A stretch of DNA of 64,000 nt from Actinopolymorpha pittospori (GTDB lineage Bacteria; Actinomycetota; Actinomycetes; Propionibacteriales; Actinopolymorphaceae), in assembly GCF_014873875.1 (NCBI RefSeq), contig NZ_JADBEM010000001.1:558001-622000 (forward strand), read 5' to 3'. The translations under genes and the position numbers were made by a program. The notes beneath the pieces were generated by a model. That model worked only from the letters and a program-made list of their open reading frames with translations, had not been told where the DNA came from and ran no database searches. Shown in pieces: positions 17,972 through 26,817 of the stretch; the stretch's first letter is position 1; each line of letters begins with the position of its first letter.

Positions 17972-19380
17972 AGCGCACCTGCCTGGAGCTCCTTAACCAA
18001 GCGCTCGACGTGTCGAACGGCGGTCAGCGGATCGTGACGGAGGCCGGCGTGCACGCCCGTTCCGATCACCTTCCGAGCTTCCTCGCGCCACCCGCGCGCC
18101 TCGAACCAACCCTTCAGGTCGGCCTTCCGGTCGTCGCGGAGTGCGAGCGCGATCCGCCGGTACGGCGTCGTGGCCGCGTTCCAGGCGGCTTCGATGTCCT
18201 GACGGCTTGCACCGTCCCCGATCCGTCGTCCCCAGAGGAGGTCCCGCGCGGCGGCCTCGACCGCCATCCGGCACAGAACTGGCAGCACGCGATCCCGCAC
18301 GTCGCCCGGCACGTCCGGGTCCTTGATCAGTGCGAACGCGTCATCGAGGTACCGGCCGGCCGGATCGACGGACGACGTGATCGCCACCTGGGACTTCTCA
18401 CCACGGACGACCTCGAAGATCTGCGCACCCTTCACCTTCCTGCGACCAGCCTCCGGCAGACGATCGTCGTGGGACATGACGATGACCTGGCGGTCCTGAG
18501 CAAGGCCCGCCAGGACGTCGACGAAGCCGTCGACCTTCGCCGGGTCCATCGCCTGGATCGGATTGTCGAGCAGGATGAACTGGAACGGGCTGGTGTCGGC
18601 GGTAGCGCGCGGCAAGAACAACGCCAGCGCGAGCGCGTGCAGCTCGCCCTGACTCATGACTCCCAGCGCCCTGGTCTCAGCACCGTCCACCTCAGCCAAC
18701 ACCTTCACCCGCCGCCTCGTGGTGCTGCCGTCCAACTGGATGGCGCCGAGGTCAACGTTGCTCTCCTACTTCAACGCACCCCAGATCGAGCGCGCATCGT
18801 CTGCCAGTGGTTCCAACGCCTGGTTGTGCAGGACGGTTGCGTTCCTCTTCACGAACTCGCTGGCGGCCTTGGCGATCTTCAGGCTCGGCTCCATCCGGCG
18901 TACCTCACGCTCCTGCTCCACCCACAGCGCCAGCCGGACGGCCAGCGGCGCCCAGGCGTCCTGCCGGCCGGCGAGGACTGTCTCCGCCTCCTGCCGCAGC
19001 GCCGTCATCGCCGTCGCCACCTGGTCGTACCTCGTCGCCAGGTGGTCGGCGAGCGCCGTGTCGCCCTGCGGAAGCCGCGACCACCGCTCGAGGGCAGCCT
19101 GCGCGGCCGGCAGGGTGGCGAGCGTGAACGGCCCCTGGTAGCTCAGCGTCGGCACCCGGCGAGCCAGCTCCTCGGCCGCCGACCGTGCGATCCTCAGTCG
19201 CTCAGCACGGTCCCGGTGCTCCCGAAGGCGCTCGTCCTCATCGGCCAGTTCGGCCTCCACCCGCCTACGCCAGACCCTGTCGAGGTCGCCTACCCCCTCA
19301 GACAGGAGGTGGGCAGACACGTCGGAAGGAACCCCGGACGCTAGGAGAGACAACGCCATAGCCTCGCCATCTGCGACCAC
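17968..19380 (-). pseudogene. SMC/RecF-like ATPase, truncated and interrupted by an amber codon
   Basis: The C-terminal half of an ABC-type ATPase is present: signature GVMSQGELHALAL, Walker B FILLDNPIQAMDP and H-loop VIVMSHDD. A coiled-coil region lies upstream. An in-frame TAG at 18766-18768 splits the chain (WGALK*ESNVDLGAIQLDG); the frame is identical on both sides, so this is a nonsense mutation, probably from CAG. Sequence homologous to the paralogue at 35129-36433 ends abruptly at about 19290. The Walker A half and the CPVC zinc hook are therefore missing, and the last 90 bases are unrelated. The downstream HEPN-like and helicase genes remain open and coupled to the ATPase 3' end. The ATPase itself should be non-functional. 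Confidence 0.8.
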
Positions 19381-19449
19381 GTGCTACAGACCGGGCTGCA
19401 CGGCATCTACTCCGCCGATGGCACCTGGAGCGCAGCCGCCACCGACCAA

Positions 19450-19675
19450 CTACTCGCGGCGACGGGCTACGAGGTCGATGCCCGTGTCTGGGCGGCCGTC
19501 TCGTCCGTGCCACCCGGATCAGAGCCATACGTCGGTGAACCTAGCCGTCCACTCCGGGTCGGTACGCAGATAGCTCGCGATGCGTTGAGTAAACTCGTCC
19601 CCTATCACGCTCGTCGAGCGCGCTAGTTCGGAGTTCATCGAGCAGGTCGTCGATCGTCACCGTAGCCACCCTCAT
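19450..19675 (-). pseudogene. N-terminal remnant of a type ISP-like restriction enzyme/helicase
   Basis: From the ATG at 19675 the minus strand reads TIDDLLDELRTSALDERDRG. After a frame change it continues DEFTQRIASYLRTDPEWTARF, then TDVWL, an in-frame TGA, and SGWHGRDGRPDTGIDLVARRRE followed by a stop. This is the start of large Mrr-nuclease/helicase restriction proteins (type ISP class), where LDERDKGDxFE, DPEWTARF and WPGRDGxPDTGIDLVA are consecutive blocks. The Asp of TGIDLVA would be the first PD-(D/E)XK residue. At least one frameshift and one nonsense codon are present, and the rest of the gene (thousands of bases) is gone. Homology stops near 19450; the following 70 bases up to the ATPase remnant are unassigned. 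Confidence 0.55.
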
Positions 19676-19792
19676 ATTCTGCTGAAGGGCTCCCCATCAC
19701 GCCCCGGGAGTCACCGTCCCAGCGGAGTGGATAGCCCGAACCCTCCGTAGCCGGCACCAGGCCCTGGGGGATCACGAAGCCCTGCTACTCCG

Positions 19793-20437
19793 CTACAAAT
19801 GGCCAAGGGCGGGCCGCTCTGCGAGCCAGTCGGGCAGACGCAGGACTGGCGCATCGTGGACGACCTCGTAGGTTCGCCTGTCCACCTAGCTGCCGGCAGC
19901 GACGACGTAGCCGCCGCCGCGGGTGTCGACGTGCCACCCTAGCCTGCCTGCACTGTTGCCCATCGTCTCGCCCGATGAGGGTGTCGTGAAGTACAGATGT
20001 AGGCCTCCACGCCCGGTCTGCACGGTGTAGGTGTCGACGGGTAGGGGCTGGCCAGCGCGGGCGGCGAGTTCGGCGAGCAAGTCGGCGCCGTTGGTGATCC
20101 CGGGCAGCACCCACTCCTGTGGCGGTGCGTCTCCGGGATTGGGGGTGTCGAGGTCGACGACCACCAGGCTGGAGCGTCCGCAGGCTATGCCGATGTTATA
20201 GGCGGCGTGGTTCCAGCAGCGTCTGATCCGCTCGGGGTCGGTGGTAGCCCGGCCTTCCCAGTCCGACGCAAGGGCTGGGCGCTCCTGGCACTGGCACGAC
20301 GCACGCCCCGAAAACCCGAGCGCGGTTCCGGTCACGTTCGCCCCACTCGTCCAGGTGCCCTGAGGCATCGCCGCCGCCTGACATACCGAGCACTCACCTG
20401 GGACTGAGTGTGACAACCATCCGACCAGCGACCGCAC
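19793..20437 (-). pseudogene. Bifunctional DNA primase/polymerase (prim-pol) remnant
   Basis: The minus strand encodes ERPALASDWEGRATTDPERI, then NIGIACGRSSLVVVDLDTP, then TYTVQTGRGGLHLYF and GWHVDTRGGGYVVAAGS. These are the conserved blocks of the archaeo-eukaryotic primase fold in bifunctional prim-pols, including the VDLD metal-binding motif. A TAG interrupts VAAGS*VDRRTYEVVHDAPVLRLPDWL. The N-terminal GWxVFPxxPG segment appears in another frame (ACVVPVPGA), indicating a frameshift near 20300. Prim-pols of this kind are replication proteins of actinomycete integrative conjugative elements, so this is a relic of an earlier mobile element. Confidence 0.7.
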
Positions 20438-20618
20438 AGCTGCACGGCTCCCAGTCGCAGTCGCAGTCCCGGCCGGGCACGGCGCCGTCCGGGGCCCTCG
20501 AGTACGCGGTCGAGCTCAGGCCAACTGCCTTCCATCCAATGGCGCGGCTGAAGTGGACGCCCCCGAAAACAGCCGAATCGGTCGACCCACGCGCGTTGAT
20601 CGACCGAAAGCGCGCGGA

Positions 20619-20985
20619 GGCGCTCAGCGGCGCGTGGCAATCGCCTTCGACCCCGACTAGGACGATGCTGAGATCCTGCGCATCGTTACCATCGCGCTGC
20701 GGACCGTCGCGATTGCCGCTGCCGTCTGCGGCGAGGCTGAGATCGACACGGCCGAGGAGAAGATCGCGGAGGCGATCACGCAGCTCGACAAGATCGACAC
20801 GATCAAGTAGGCCGCGGGCTCGATCCACGAGGGTGCGCTGAAGGTCGAGGGCGAATGCACCGCTATCTGCACCGGCATGCGATGACTGCTCGACCAGGCC
20901 CTCGGCGCCCTCGCTGGCAGCCAGACCGCGAACGGCGGTGGACTCGCGCGAGATCGACTGGGCCGCCTGACGGGCGCGGGGGGAT
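20619..20985 (+). pseudogene. Remnant of an unknown coiled-coil protein gene
   Basis: One plus-strand frame shows protein-like sequence across three in-frame stop codons (20658 TAG, 20808 TAG, 20883 TGA). The segments read VAIAFDPD*DDAEILRIVT, EIDTAEEKIAEAITQLDKID and SIHEGALKVEGECTAICTG. The heptad-like Glu/Lys/Ile/Leu pattern indicates a coiled coil. I do not recognise the family. Its position beside the prim-pol remnant suggests it came with the same lost mobile element. The bases from 20986 to 21469 hold no gene I can support and should contain the promoter of the operon that starts at 21470. Confidence 0.4.
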
Positions 20986-21469
20986 GACCTCAGCCAGACA
21001 CCCCCTACTTTGAGGACCCGGCTGGCCGGAGACGGTTGGCCAGCCGGAACGGAGAGGTGTGCGGTCATCGCCTCCAGAGCGGACTATCGAACGATCGCCG
21101 AGTGTCCGCAGAGAGCGGGGGCGACCGTGCTCGCTCATCGAAGGTGCTTCTGGACAGACTGTGCATGTTCGATACCATCTGGTCATCGCACGTGTGAGAT
21201 CGGTTCCGTCGAGCCGCTGGGCTCGGCAGGTCTTGGGGGTCCAAATGCGCGCGGACGGCGTCCGTCTACCCGTTTCGACATCTTTGACGGCGTTGGTACT
21301 TGGCTGCCCTACTCGCTGGTGCTCCATCAGGCCGGCCCTGACGGTCGCTCCGGCGACGCACAACGGTCGACTCTGTAGCACTGATGCGCCCGAGACGACC
21401 CTGTATTCGTCAGTCATGTCCTCCCAACGTCGCTACCCGGAAATCGCTTGGTAGGGGAAGGCTCTGCAG

Positions 21470-23032
21470 ATGGGCACCGTCAATGTGGCGGATGTGAAAG
21501 ACACTGTCACGCGGCACCTCTCGGAGGCTGGGTTCGCGGTGTTCACGCCCGAATCGGACGGCCTGCCATCTCTCGTCGCGGCGCATCCGACGCACGGGCT
21601 GATCGCGATCGACCTGGTGGACAAGCCCGGCGATGCGACTGTTGAGCTCAACCGCAAGGTCTCAAGACTGCGCAACGACGTTCCCGAGGTCGATCGCGTC
21701 CGAACGCGACGCCTCCTAATCGCCAGCGACCTGAAAACGTCCGATGGCCAGTCCTTCACGACCGCTGACGCCGTTGCGGGGACATTTCTGCCCGACCTGC
21801 CGGCGAGGCCGATGGAACAAGCCACCATCGACGCGCTGGCAGCGTTCTTCGCACCGCGACTGAGTATCGAGGTTCCTCGACGGACACCGATGACGGATGA
21901 CGCCGCTAGCGAAAGAGCTAAGCACCGCCTCCTGCTCGATGCCACGCAGAGCGCGATCGCCCGCAGAGACGTCGACGATGTTCTTGTTATTTCCGGTCCG
22001 CCTGGTAGCGGCAAAACCCTGGTGCTCGCAGCGAGAGCCAAGTGGCTGGCTGCCCAGCATCCCGATTGGCTGATTGTGCTGCTGTGCTACAACCGATTGC
22101 TCGTACCTTACCTAGAATCGTTGGTGTGGGGTCACGCCAACATCTCGGTTTACACGTTCGGAAGGTTCACCGCGCGACTCGGAGTCCGCGTCTCGCTTGA
22201 CAACGAAGAGTGGGCTGAGAGCAACGTGACGCGCGCCCTCAAGGACATCGAACCGACATATGACGCCCTCTTGATCGATGAGTGGCAAGACTTCATGAAC
22301 CCGTGGACCCGGCTAGCACTCGCCACGATCAAGCCTAGGCGCGGTGGGGTGACACTTGCCGGGGATCCCATACAAGCGTTGTACCGCGATGGTGACGGGC
22401 AATCGGCGCTGGCAGGTCGCAAAGTCGAAACCGCGGCCCTGGCGCGCCCCTACCGATCCACACGCCAGATCCTGGATGTAACCTCCGCTCTCGACGAAAC
22501 GATGGACGTTCGCGGGCGCACCGCTGCGTTCGAGGGTGAGCCGGTCGACTTGGTCTGGGCGGAGAACACATCGGCAATCGCATCCGCGGTCGCGCGCGAC
22601 GTACAGCTACTGCTCGCGAACAACGAACGCAAGCCGCAAGATATCGGTGTGCTCGTCACTCGCAAATGGGACATGGGTACAGTCGTCGCCGCACTGAAGA
22701 ACGCGAAGGTGCCGGTCAAGCCGGTCTATCCCAACAAGGTCGACGAGTTCGACCTCGCAGATCCCTGTATCAAGGTCATGACCGTTCACTCCGCCAAGGG
22801 GTACGAGTTCGAGGTGGTATTCCTGGTCGGCATGGAACGCCTCGCTAACCCAGACGGGAGTGAACGCGCTGAGCGGGAAGGGCGCGCCGGTTATGTTGGG
22901 GCGACGCGTGCCAAGGACCAGCTCGTGTTGACGTATTCGAAGGAGAACGTCTACCTCGACCGGATCCGCGCGCTACCAGCAGAACTCGTCCGGCAGTGGG
23001 TCTGGCCCGACGACTATCCCGAGGTGGGGTGA
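21470..23032 (+). CDS. UvrD/PcrA-like SF1 helicase, first gene of the kinase/HerA operon
   Basis: The 520-residue product has a 150-residue N-terminal domain of unknown fold and then SF1A helicase motifs: ISGPPGSGKTLVLAARAKWL (motif I, about 173), LLIDEWQDF (motif II, about 266), LAGDPIQALYR (motif III, about 295), RPYRSTRQI (motif IV), VMTVHSAKGYEFEVVFLVG (motif V, about 437) and YVGATRAKDQLVL (motif VI, about 473). It is short for the family and lacks the large 1B/2B insertions of housekeeping UvrD. The ATG follows GGGGAAGG at a good distance. The stop codon overlaps the ATG of the kinase gene (TGATG). It likely remodels DNA or RNA for the system encoded downstream. Confidence 0.8.
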   Translation: MGTVNVADVKDTVTRHLSEAGFAVFTPESDGLPSLVAAHPTHGLIAIDLVDKPGDATVELNRKVSRLRNDVPEVDRVRTRRLLIASDLKTSDGQSFTTADAVAGTFLPDLPARPMEQATIDALAAFFAPRLSIEVPRRTPMTDDAASERAKHRLLLDATQSAIARRDVDDVLVISGPPGSGKTLVLAARAKWLAAQHPDWLIVLLCYNRLLVPYLESLVWGHANISVYTFGRFTARLGVRVSLDNEEWAESNVTRALKDIEPTYDALLIDEWQDFMNPWTRLALATIKPRRGGVTLAGDPIQALYRDGDGQSALAGRKVETAALARPYRSTRQILDVTSALDETMDVRGRTAAFEGEPVDLVWAENTSAIASAVARDVQLLLANNERKPQDIGVLVTRKWDMGTVVAALKNAKVPVKPVYPNKVDEFDLADPCIKVMTVHSAKGYEFEVVFLVGMERLANPDGSERAEREGRAGYVGATRAKDQLVLTYSKENVYLDRIRALPAELVRQWVWPDDYPEVG

Positions 23033-26000
23033 TGGCGAACCTGCGAGTAAAGGGTGAGTACGTCGGTCCTGGGGAGCAGCGGACCGCTGAATATCTCGAG
23101 GCCAACCTGCCCGACGACTGGTTCATCTTCGCCGGCCGCAAACTGCCAGGACCCAATCGCGACGACGCCGACCTTATTGTGGTCGGTAGGTCCCTCGTCT
23201 TCGTGATCGAGGAGAAGGCGTGGGGCCCGACCGTGGTCGTCGACGACAACAACTGGTACGTCCGCGACGATCCCAGACCAAACCCGCTCAACCGCGTCAG
23301 CCAGGTTGCACGCATCGTCGCCAGCACACTGCGTGAGCGGGCCAAGGGATACGCGAATCTCGGTCCGGCTCACCGCGTACTGCCAGCCGTGGTGCTCAGC
23401 CACCCGAAACTCCAAGTACTCCGCGGGCATAATCATGACGACCGCGAACGCATCTGGCCGCTGGGCGATGCGCCCGCGGCCCTCGAGGCACTCGATGAGG
23501 GATTCCATGGGGCATCCCTCGGTGTCGCTCGCGTCCCCGTCGTCACCTATCTTGACGACCTCCCCAAGCCAGCGGGGAAGCCAAAACTAGGCGGCTACAC
23601 GATCGAATCCCGCCTCGCCAGCCCGGGGCAGGAGCAGGCATGGCTCGCCACCGATTCGACCGGAGAGGCTGTCATCCTGAAGTGCTACCCCACGACGGTG
23701 CTCGCCGCCCAGGGTGACCCCCAGGACTTCATGCGCCGCGAATACGCCGCGGTCAATCGCGTCGCTGATCTCGGTCGCACATGGCGCGCGTACCCGCCGT
23801 TCTCTGACGATGCGGGCGAACTCTTCGTTGTGCCCGTTGTCCCGCCTAGGGGTGGCAGTACCCTTCACGCTTCGGTAGAGGACGGGGTGCCCGAGCGAGC
23901 GGGTGGCAAGCTCGACGACGACCTTGCACGCGCCATCACGGTCGACGCATTCCGCGCGCTCCAGGACATCCACGATGCAGGCCTTGTCCACCGCGCGCTC
24001 CATCCGAAACGAGTCTGGCTCCATCAGAAAAGACGGGTGATGTTCAGCGACCTGAACCTAGCCCGGATCGAGGACGACGTGTCGATCGCCCTCTGGGCCA
24101 CTGACGGGGATATGAGCGAAGACTTCCGTGCGCCCGAGTGCGCATCAAGCCTTGCGTTGGCAACCACGAAGTCGGACGTGTACAGCCTCGCGCTCTGCCT
24201 CGGCTATTGGTTGCTGGGCAAGGACGTGACCGAGTCCGCTCACGACGTCATCGCGGCCGAATTGCAGTCTGCATATCCCTGGGCGCAACCGCTTATGACG
24301 GCGCTTGCGCCGTCGGCCGCCGACCGCCCGATGGCGGGCGCGGTCGCTGAAAAGTTGCAACCTCCACCTCCGGAGCCCGAACCCGTCCCTGCCACGCCGG
24401 TCGGCAGATTCGAAGTAGGAGGGCTGATCGCAGACCGCTACGAGATCGTCCGCAAACTGGGACGTGGCGGCTTTGCGACGTCGTGGAAGGTCTACGACCG
24501 GCAGCGCGAGCTACCACTGGTGCTCAAGCAGATCCACCAGAATCTTCCCGAGGACGTACGCGCCGAGTTCCAAGCAGCGCACGCTCTTCACTACGACTAC
24601 TGTGGAAGCGTCTACGACATGCACGTGACACGGCCTCCGCACTATCTCGTGTCCGAGTACGTTGAAGGCGAGAGCCTGGCCGAGGAAGGCAGGGCATTCA
24701 GCGTCAACGAGCTGCGCGACATTGCTGTGTGCGTGCTGAAGGCTCTCGACTACATTCACAGCCGGGACCTAGTCCACGGCGACGTAACCCCTTCGAACGT
24801 CATCGCTGCTCCCGACGGGACCAGCGCGAAGCTGATCGACTTCGGGCTCATGGTGCGCACGGGAAACGTACCCGCCGGAGGCACTCCGAAGTACGCAGCC
24901 CCTGAAGTGCGCGACGGAAAACCGGCAACCACGGCGAGCGACCTGTTCGGATTCGGGGCGACAATGGCCTACGCCATGCTCGGCCGAACGGTCAGCTCGC
25001 TGGCCTCAGGCACCTACGAGGTGATCGCGCCAACCCGCGCCGAAGAGGAGGCGTGGGGCCCCGAGGGCGCACAGCTACTCCGGACCTGCCTGACAGCCGT
25101 GGCGATCGCGCCTCGAGACCGACCTTCCTCGGCGGGAGAGCTGCTTGAACTCGTGCGAAGCACTCGCTCAGCCCCCGGTCCGGATGACGCGCACGGAGAA
25201 GAACTCGAATATCAGGTCAATCCCAATGTCGGATCGATCAGGCGGCTGTACCGTGCCAGCGCGGCCGGCAATGCCGGCAACCGAGGGCTCGACGACGAGT
25301 TCGCTGCAGAGACCTATGTCCCCACACGACTTGACACGAACCTCCTTCCCAGGGTGCTGGCAGGGGAACTCGATGTGGTGCTCCTCAGCGGAAATCCCGG
25401 TGATGGCAAGACATCCCTTCTCGTCCAGCTCGGCGAGAGGCTCAAAGAGCGCGGGGCGCAGGTGCTTCACACCGACGACGCCGGGTGGCGCCTCAAGCTC
25501 AGCGACCGCACCTTCTACGCCGTGTTCGATGCCAGTGAAGCGCACGGCTCACTGAGCTCCGACGAACTCGTCAAGCAATCACTCGAGCCCGTCCGCACTC
25601 AGAGTGCCGGGGCGGCTACCGCGCTGATCGCGGTGAACGACGGGAGGCTGCACCAGTTCTTTGCGGATGCCGGCGAGCCTTACGAAGATTGGTGGTTCGA
25701 GATCCAGGATCAGATCGCGGGCAAGGACCCGGGTTCTTCCCGAATCGCCCTCGTCGACCTGAAGCGTCGTTCGCTTGCGGCCGTCGACAGCACCGGGTTG
25801 GCAAATCAGGCGCTCGCAGCGCTGACGCGAGACGACCTATGGGCGAAATGCAGTTCATGTGCAGCGAAGGTGGGGTGTCCCATAGTCGCCAACAGGAACA
25901 CTCTCAACGGCGTGGGTGCAGAAGCTTTCGGTGAACTGATGCTGATCAGTCATCTGAGGCGTCGGCGTCGGGCGACATTCCGAGATGTACGTTCGGCAGC

Positions 26001-26817
26001 TGCGTGGCTCATCACCGGTGACCGTGACTGCCCGGACGTCCACCAGCTCGTCCGACAAGGCAGAAACGCCGGACTGATGTCGGATGCCTTGGCCCATGAC
26101 CTAGCATTCGCTACCGGCAGCAACGACTACCTCGTCGACGAATGGAGTGACCTCGACCCCGCACTAGTACCGGACCCGCGAGTTGACCGGGTGCGCCGCG
26201 AGTCCAGTGCAGCTGAGGGTACGGGCTACCTAAAGAACGCCGAGAGTGCGGCTCGTGCGATCTACTTCGGCGAGCGCCTTGCCACCGACATTTCCCGTGT
26301 CGACGTCAGGGCCTATCGCTACCTTGCGGAATTTCTCGACATGCTGGCCGGGAAGGATACCGACCATACCCGAGATCGCCTGCTGCTCGGTATCAGCCGC
26401 CTGGTGGGCGCACACGGCTACCTCGCCAACGGCCTCGCTTTCAGTCTCGGAAGCCCTGACTCGAGCTGGGCAATCCTGCACACCATCGAAGGGGACTCCT
26501 TCACAGCACGAGTAGCCGACGCACGACACCAGTACGTCGAGACAATAGCGGACGTCTTGGTGCTCGAACACGGCGCAGGCGCGCGACTCACCCTCACCCT
26601 CGATAGCGCTGAGATCATCCTGCGCGCTGCCGACGGAGAAATTGTTAACGATCCCGCGTCCGATGCCATCCGGCAGGAGATCGACGCCTTTGTGGGGCAA
26701 CTCGGCAGGCATCCATCGACGTCGGCACAAGTCGTCGACTCTTCAGGGTCTGTCACCACAGCTGCGATCGATGGCGTCGACATCAAATTCGCACTCGACG
26801 GCAAGGGAGCTTCCTGA
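23032..26817 (+). CDS. NERD nuclease-like / pseudokinase / Ser-Thr kinase / P-loop NTPase fusion
   Basis: The product has 1261 residues. Residues 1-190 form a NERD domain with Asp47 and Glu60-x-Lys62 (DADLIVV...VIEEKAWG). Residues about 200-450 look like a pseudokinase: HRALHP replaces HRDLKP and SDLNLAR replaces DFG. A Pro-rich linker follows. The second kinase (about 465-730) has GRGGFA, the ATP Lys in VLKQIH, VHGDVTPSNV (HGD for HRD), DFG in LIDFGLM and an APE-like AAPEV, so it is probably active. From about 750 a P-loop ATPase begins with SGNPGDGKTSLL (about 785). NERD plus tandem kinase domains recall PglW of BREX/Pgl systems, and a kinase next to two further genes recalls the MAD6-MAD7-MAD8 part of MADS; both links are from memory. 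I chose the ATG at 23032, overlapping the helicase stop, over an in-frame start at 22996. Confidence 0.75.
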   Translation: MANLRVKGEYVGPGEQRTAEYLEANLPDDWFIFAGRKLPGPNRDDADLIVVGRSLVFVIEEKAWGPTVVVDDNNWYVRDDPRPNPLNRVSQVARIVASTLRERAKGYANLGPAHRVLPAVVLSHPKLQVLRGHNHDDRERIWPLGDAPAALEALDEGFHGASLGVARVPVVTYLDDLPKPAGKPKLGGYTIESRLASPGQEQAWLATDSTGEAVILKCYPTTVLAAQGDPQDFMRREYAAVNRVADLGRTWRAYPPFSDDAGELFVVPVVPPRGGSTLHASVEDGVPERAGGKLDDDLARAITVDAFRALQDIHDAGLVHRALHPKRVWLHQKRRVMFSDLNLARIEDDVSIALWATDGDMSEDFRAPECASSLALATTKSDVYSLALCLGYWLLGKDVTESAHDVIAAELQSAYPWAQPLMTALAPSAADRPMAGAVAEKLQPPPPEPEPVPATPVGRFEVGGLIADRYEIVRKLGRGGFATSWKVYDRQRELPLVLKQIHQNLPEDVRAEFQAAHALHYDYCGSVYDMHVTRPPHYLVSEYVEGESLAEEGRAFSVNELRDIAVCVLKALDYIHSRDLVHGDVTPSNVIAAPDGTSAKLIDFGLMVRTGNVPAGGTPKYAAPEVRDGKPATTASDLFGFGATMAYAMLGRTVSSLASGTYEVIAPTRAEEEAWGPEGAQLLRTCLTAVAIAPRDRPSSAGELLELVRSTRSAPGPDDAHGEELEYQVNPNVGSIRRLYRASAAGNAGNRGLDDEFAAETYVPTRLDTNLLPRVLAGELDVVLLSGNPGDGKTSLLVQLGERLKERGAQVLHTDDAGWRLKLSDRTFYAVFDASEAHGSLSSDELVKQSLEPVRTQSAGAATALIAVNDGRLHQFFADAGEPYEDWWFEIQDQIAGKDPGSSRIALVDLKRRSLAAVDSTGLANQALAALTRDDLWAKCSSCAAKVGCPIVANRNTLNGVGAEAFGELMLISHLRRRRRATFRDVRSAAAWLITGDRDCPDVHQLVRQGRNAGLMSDALAHDLAFATGSNDYLVDEWSDLDPALVPDPRVDRVRRESSAAEGTGYLKNAESAARAIYFGERLATDISRVDVRAYRYLAEFLDMLAGKDTDHTRDRLLLGISRLVGAHGYLANGLAFSLGSPDSSWAILHTIEGDSFTARVADARHQYVETIADVLVLEHGAGARLTLTLDSAEIILRAADGEIVNDPASDAIRQEIDAFVGQLGRHPSTSAQVVDSSGSVTTAAIDGVDIKFALDGKGAS

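Noticed and set aside
18010..19344. Plus-strand ORF of 444 codons opposite the ATPase remnant
   Set aside because: Low-complexity antisense frame; the minus strand carries the ATPase signature, Walker B and H-loop.
19381..19626. Plus-strand ORF of 81 codons (GLHGIYSADGTWSAAATDQLL)
   Set aside because: Most of it is antisense to the type ISP-like remnant, it has no ribosome binding site, and no family is recognised.
22996..23031. Upstream start for the kinase fusion
   Set aside because: The ATG at 23032 overlaps the helicase stop, and the conserved NERD sequence begins right after it; the 12 extra codons lie within the helicase coding sequence.
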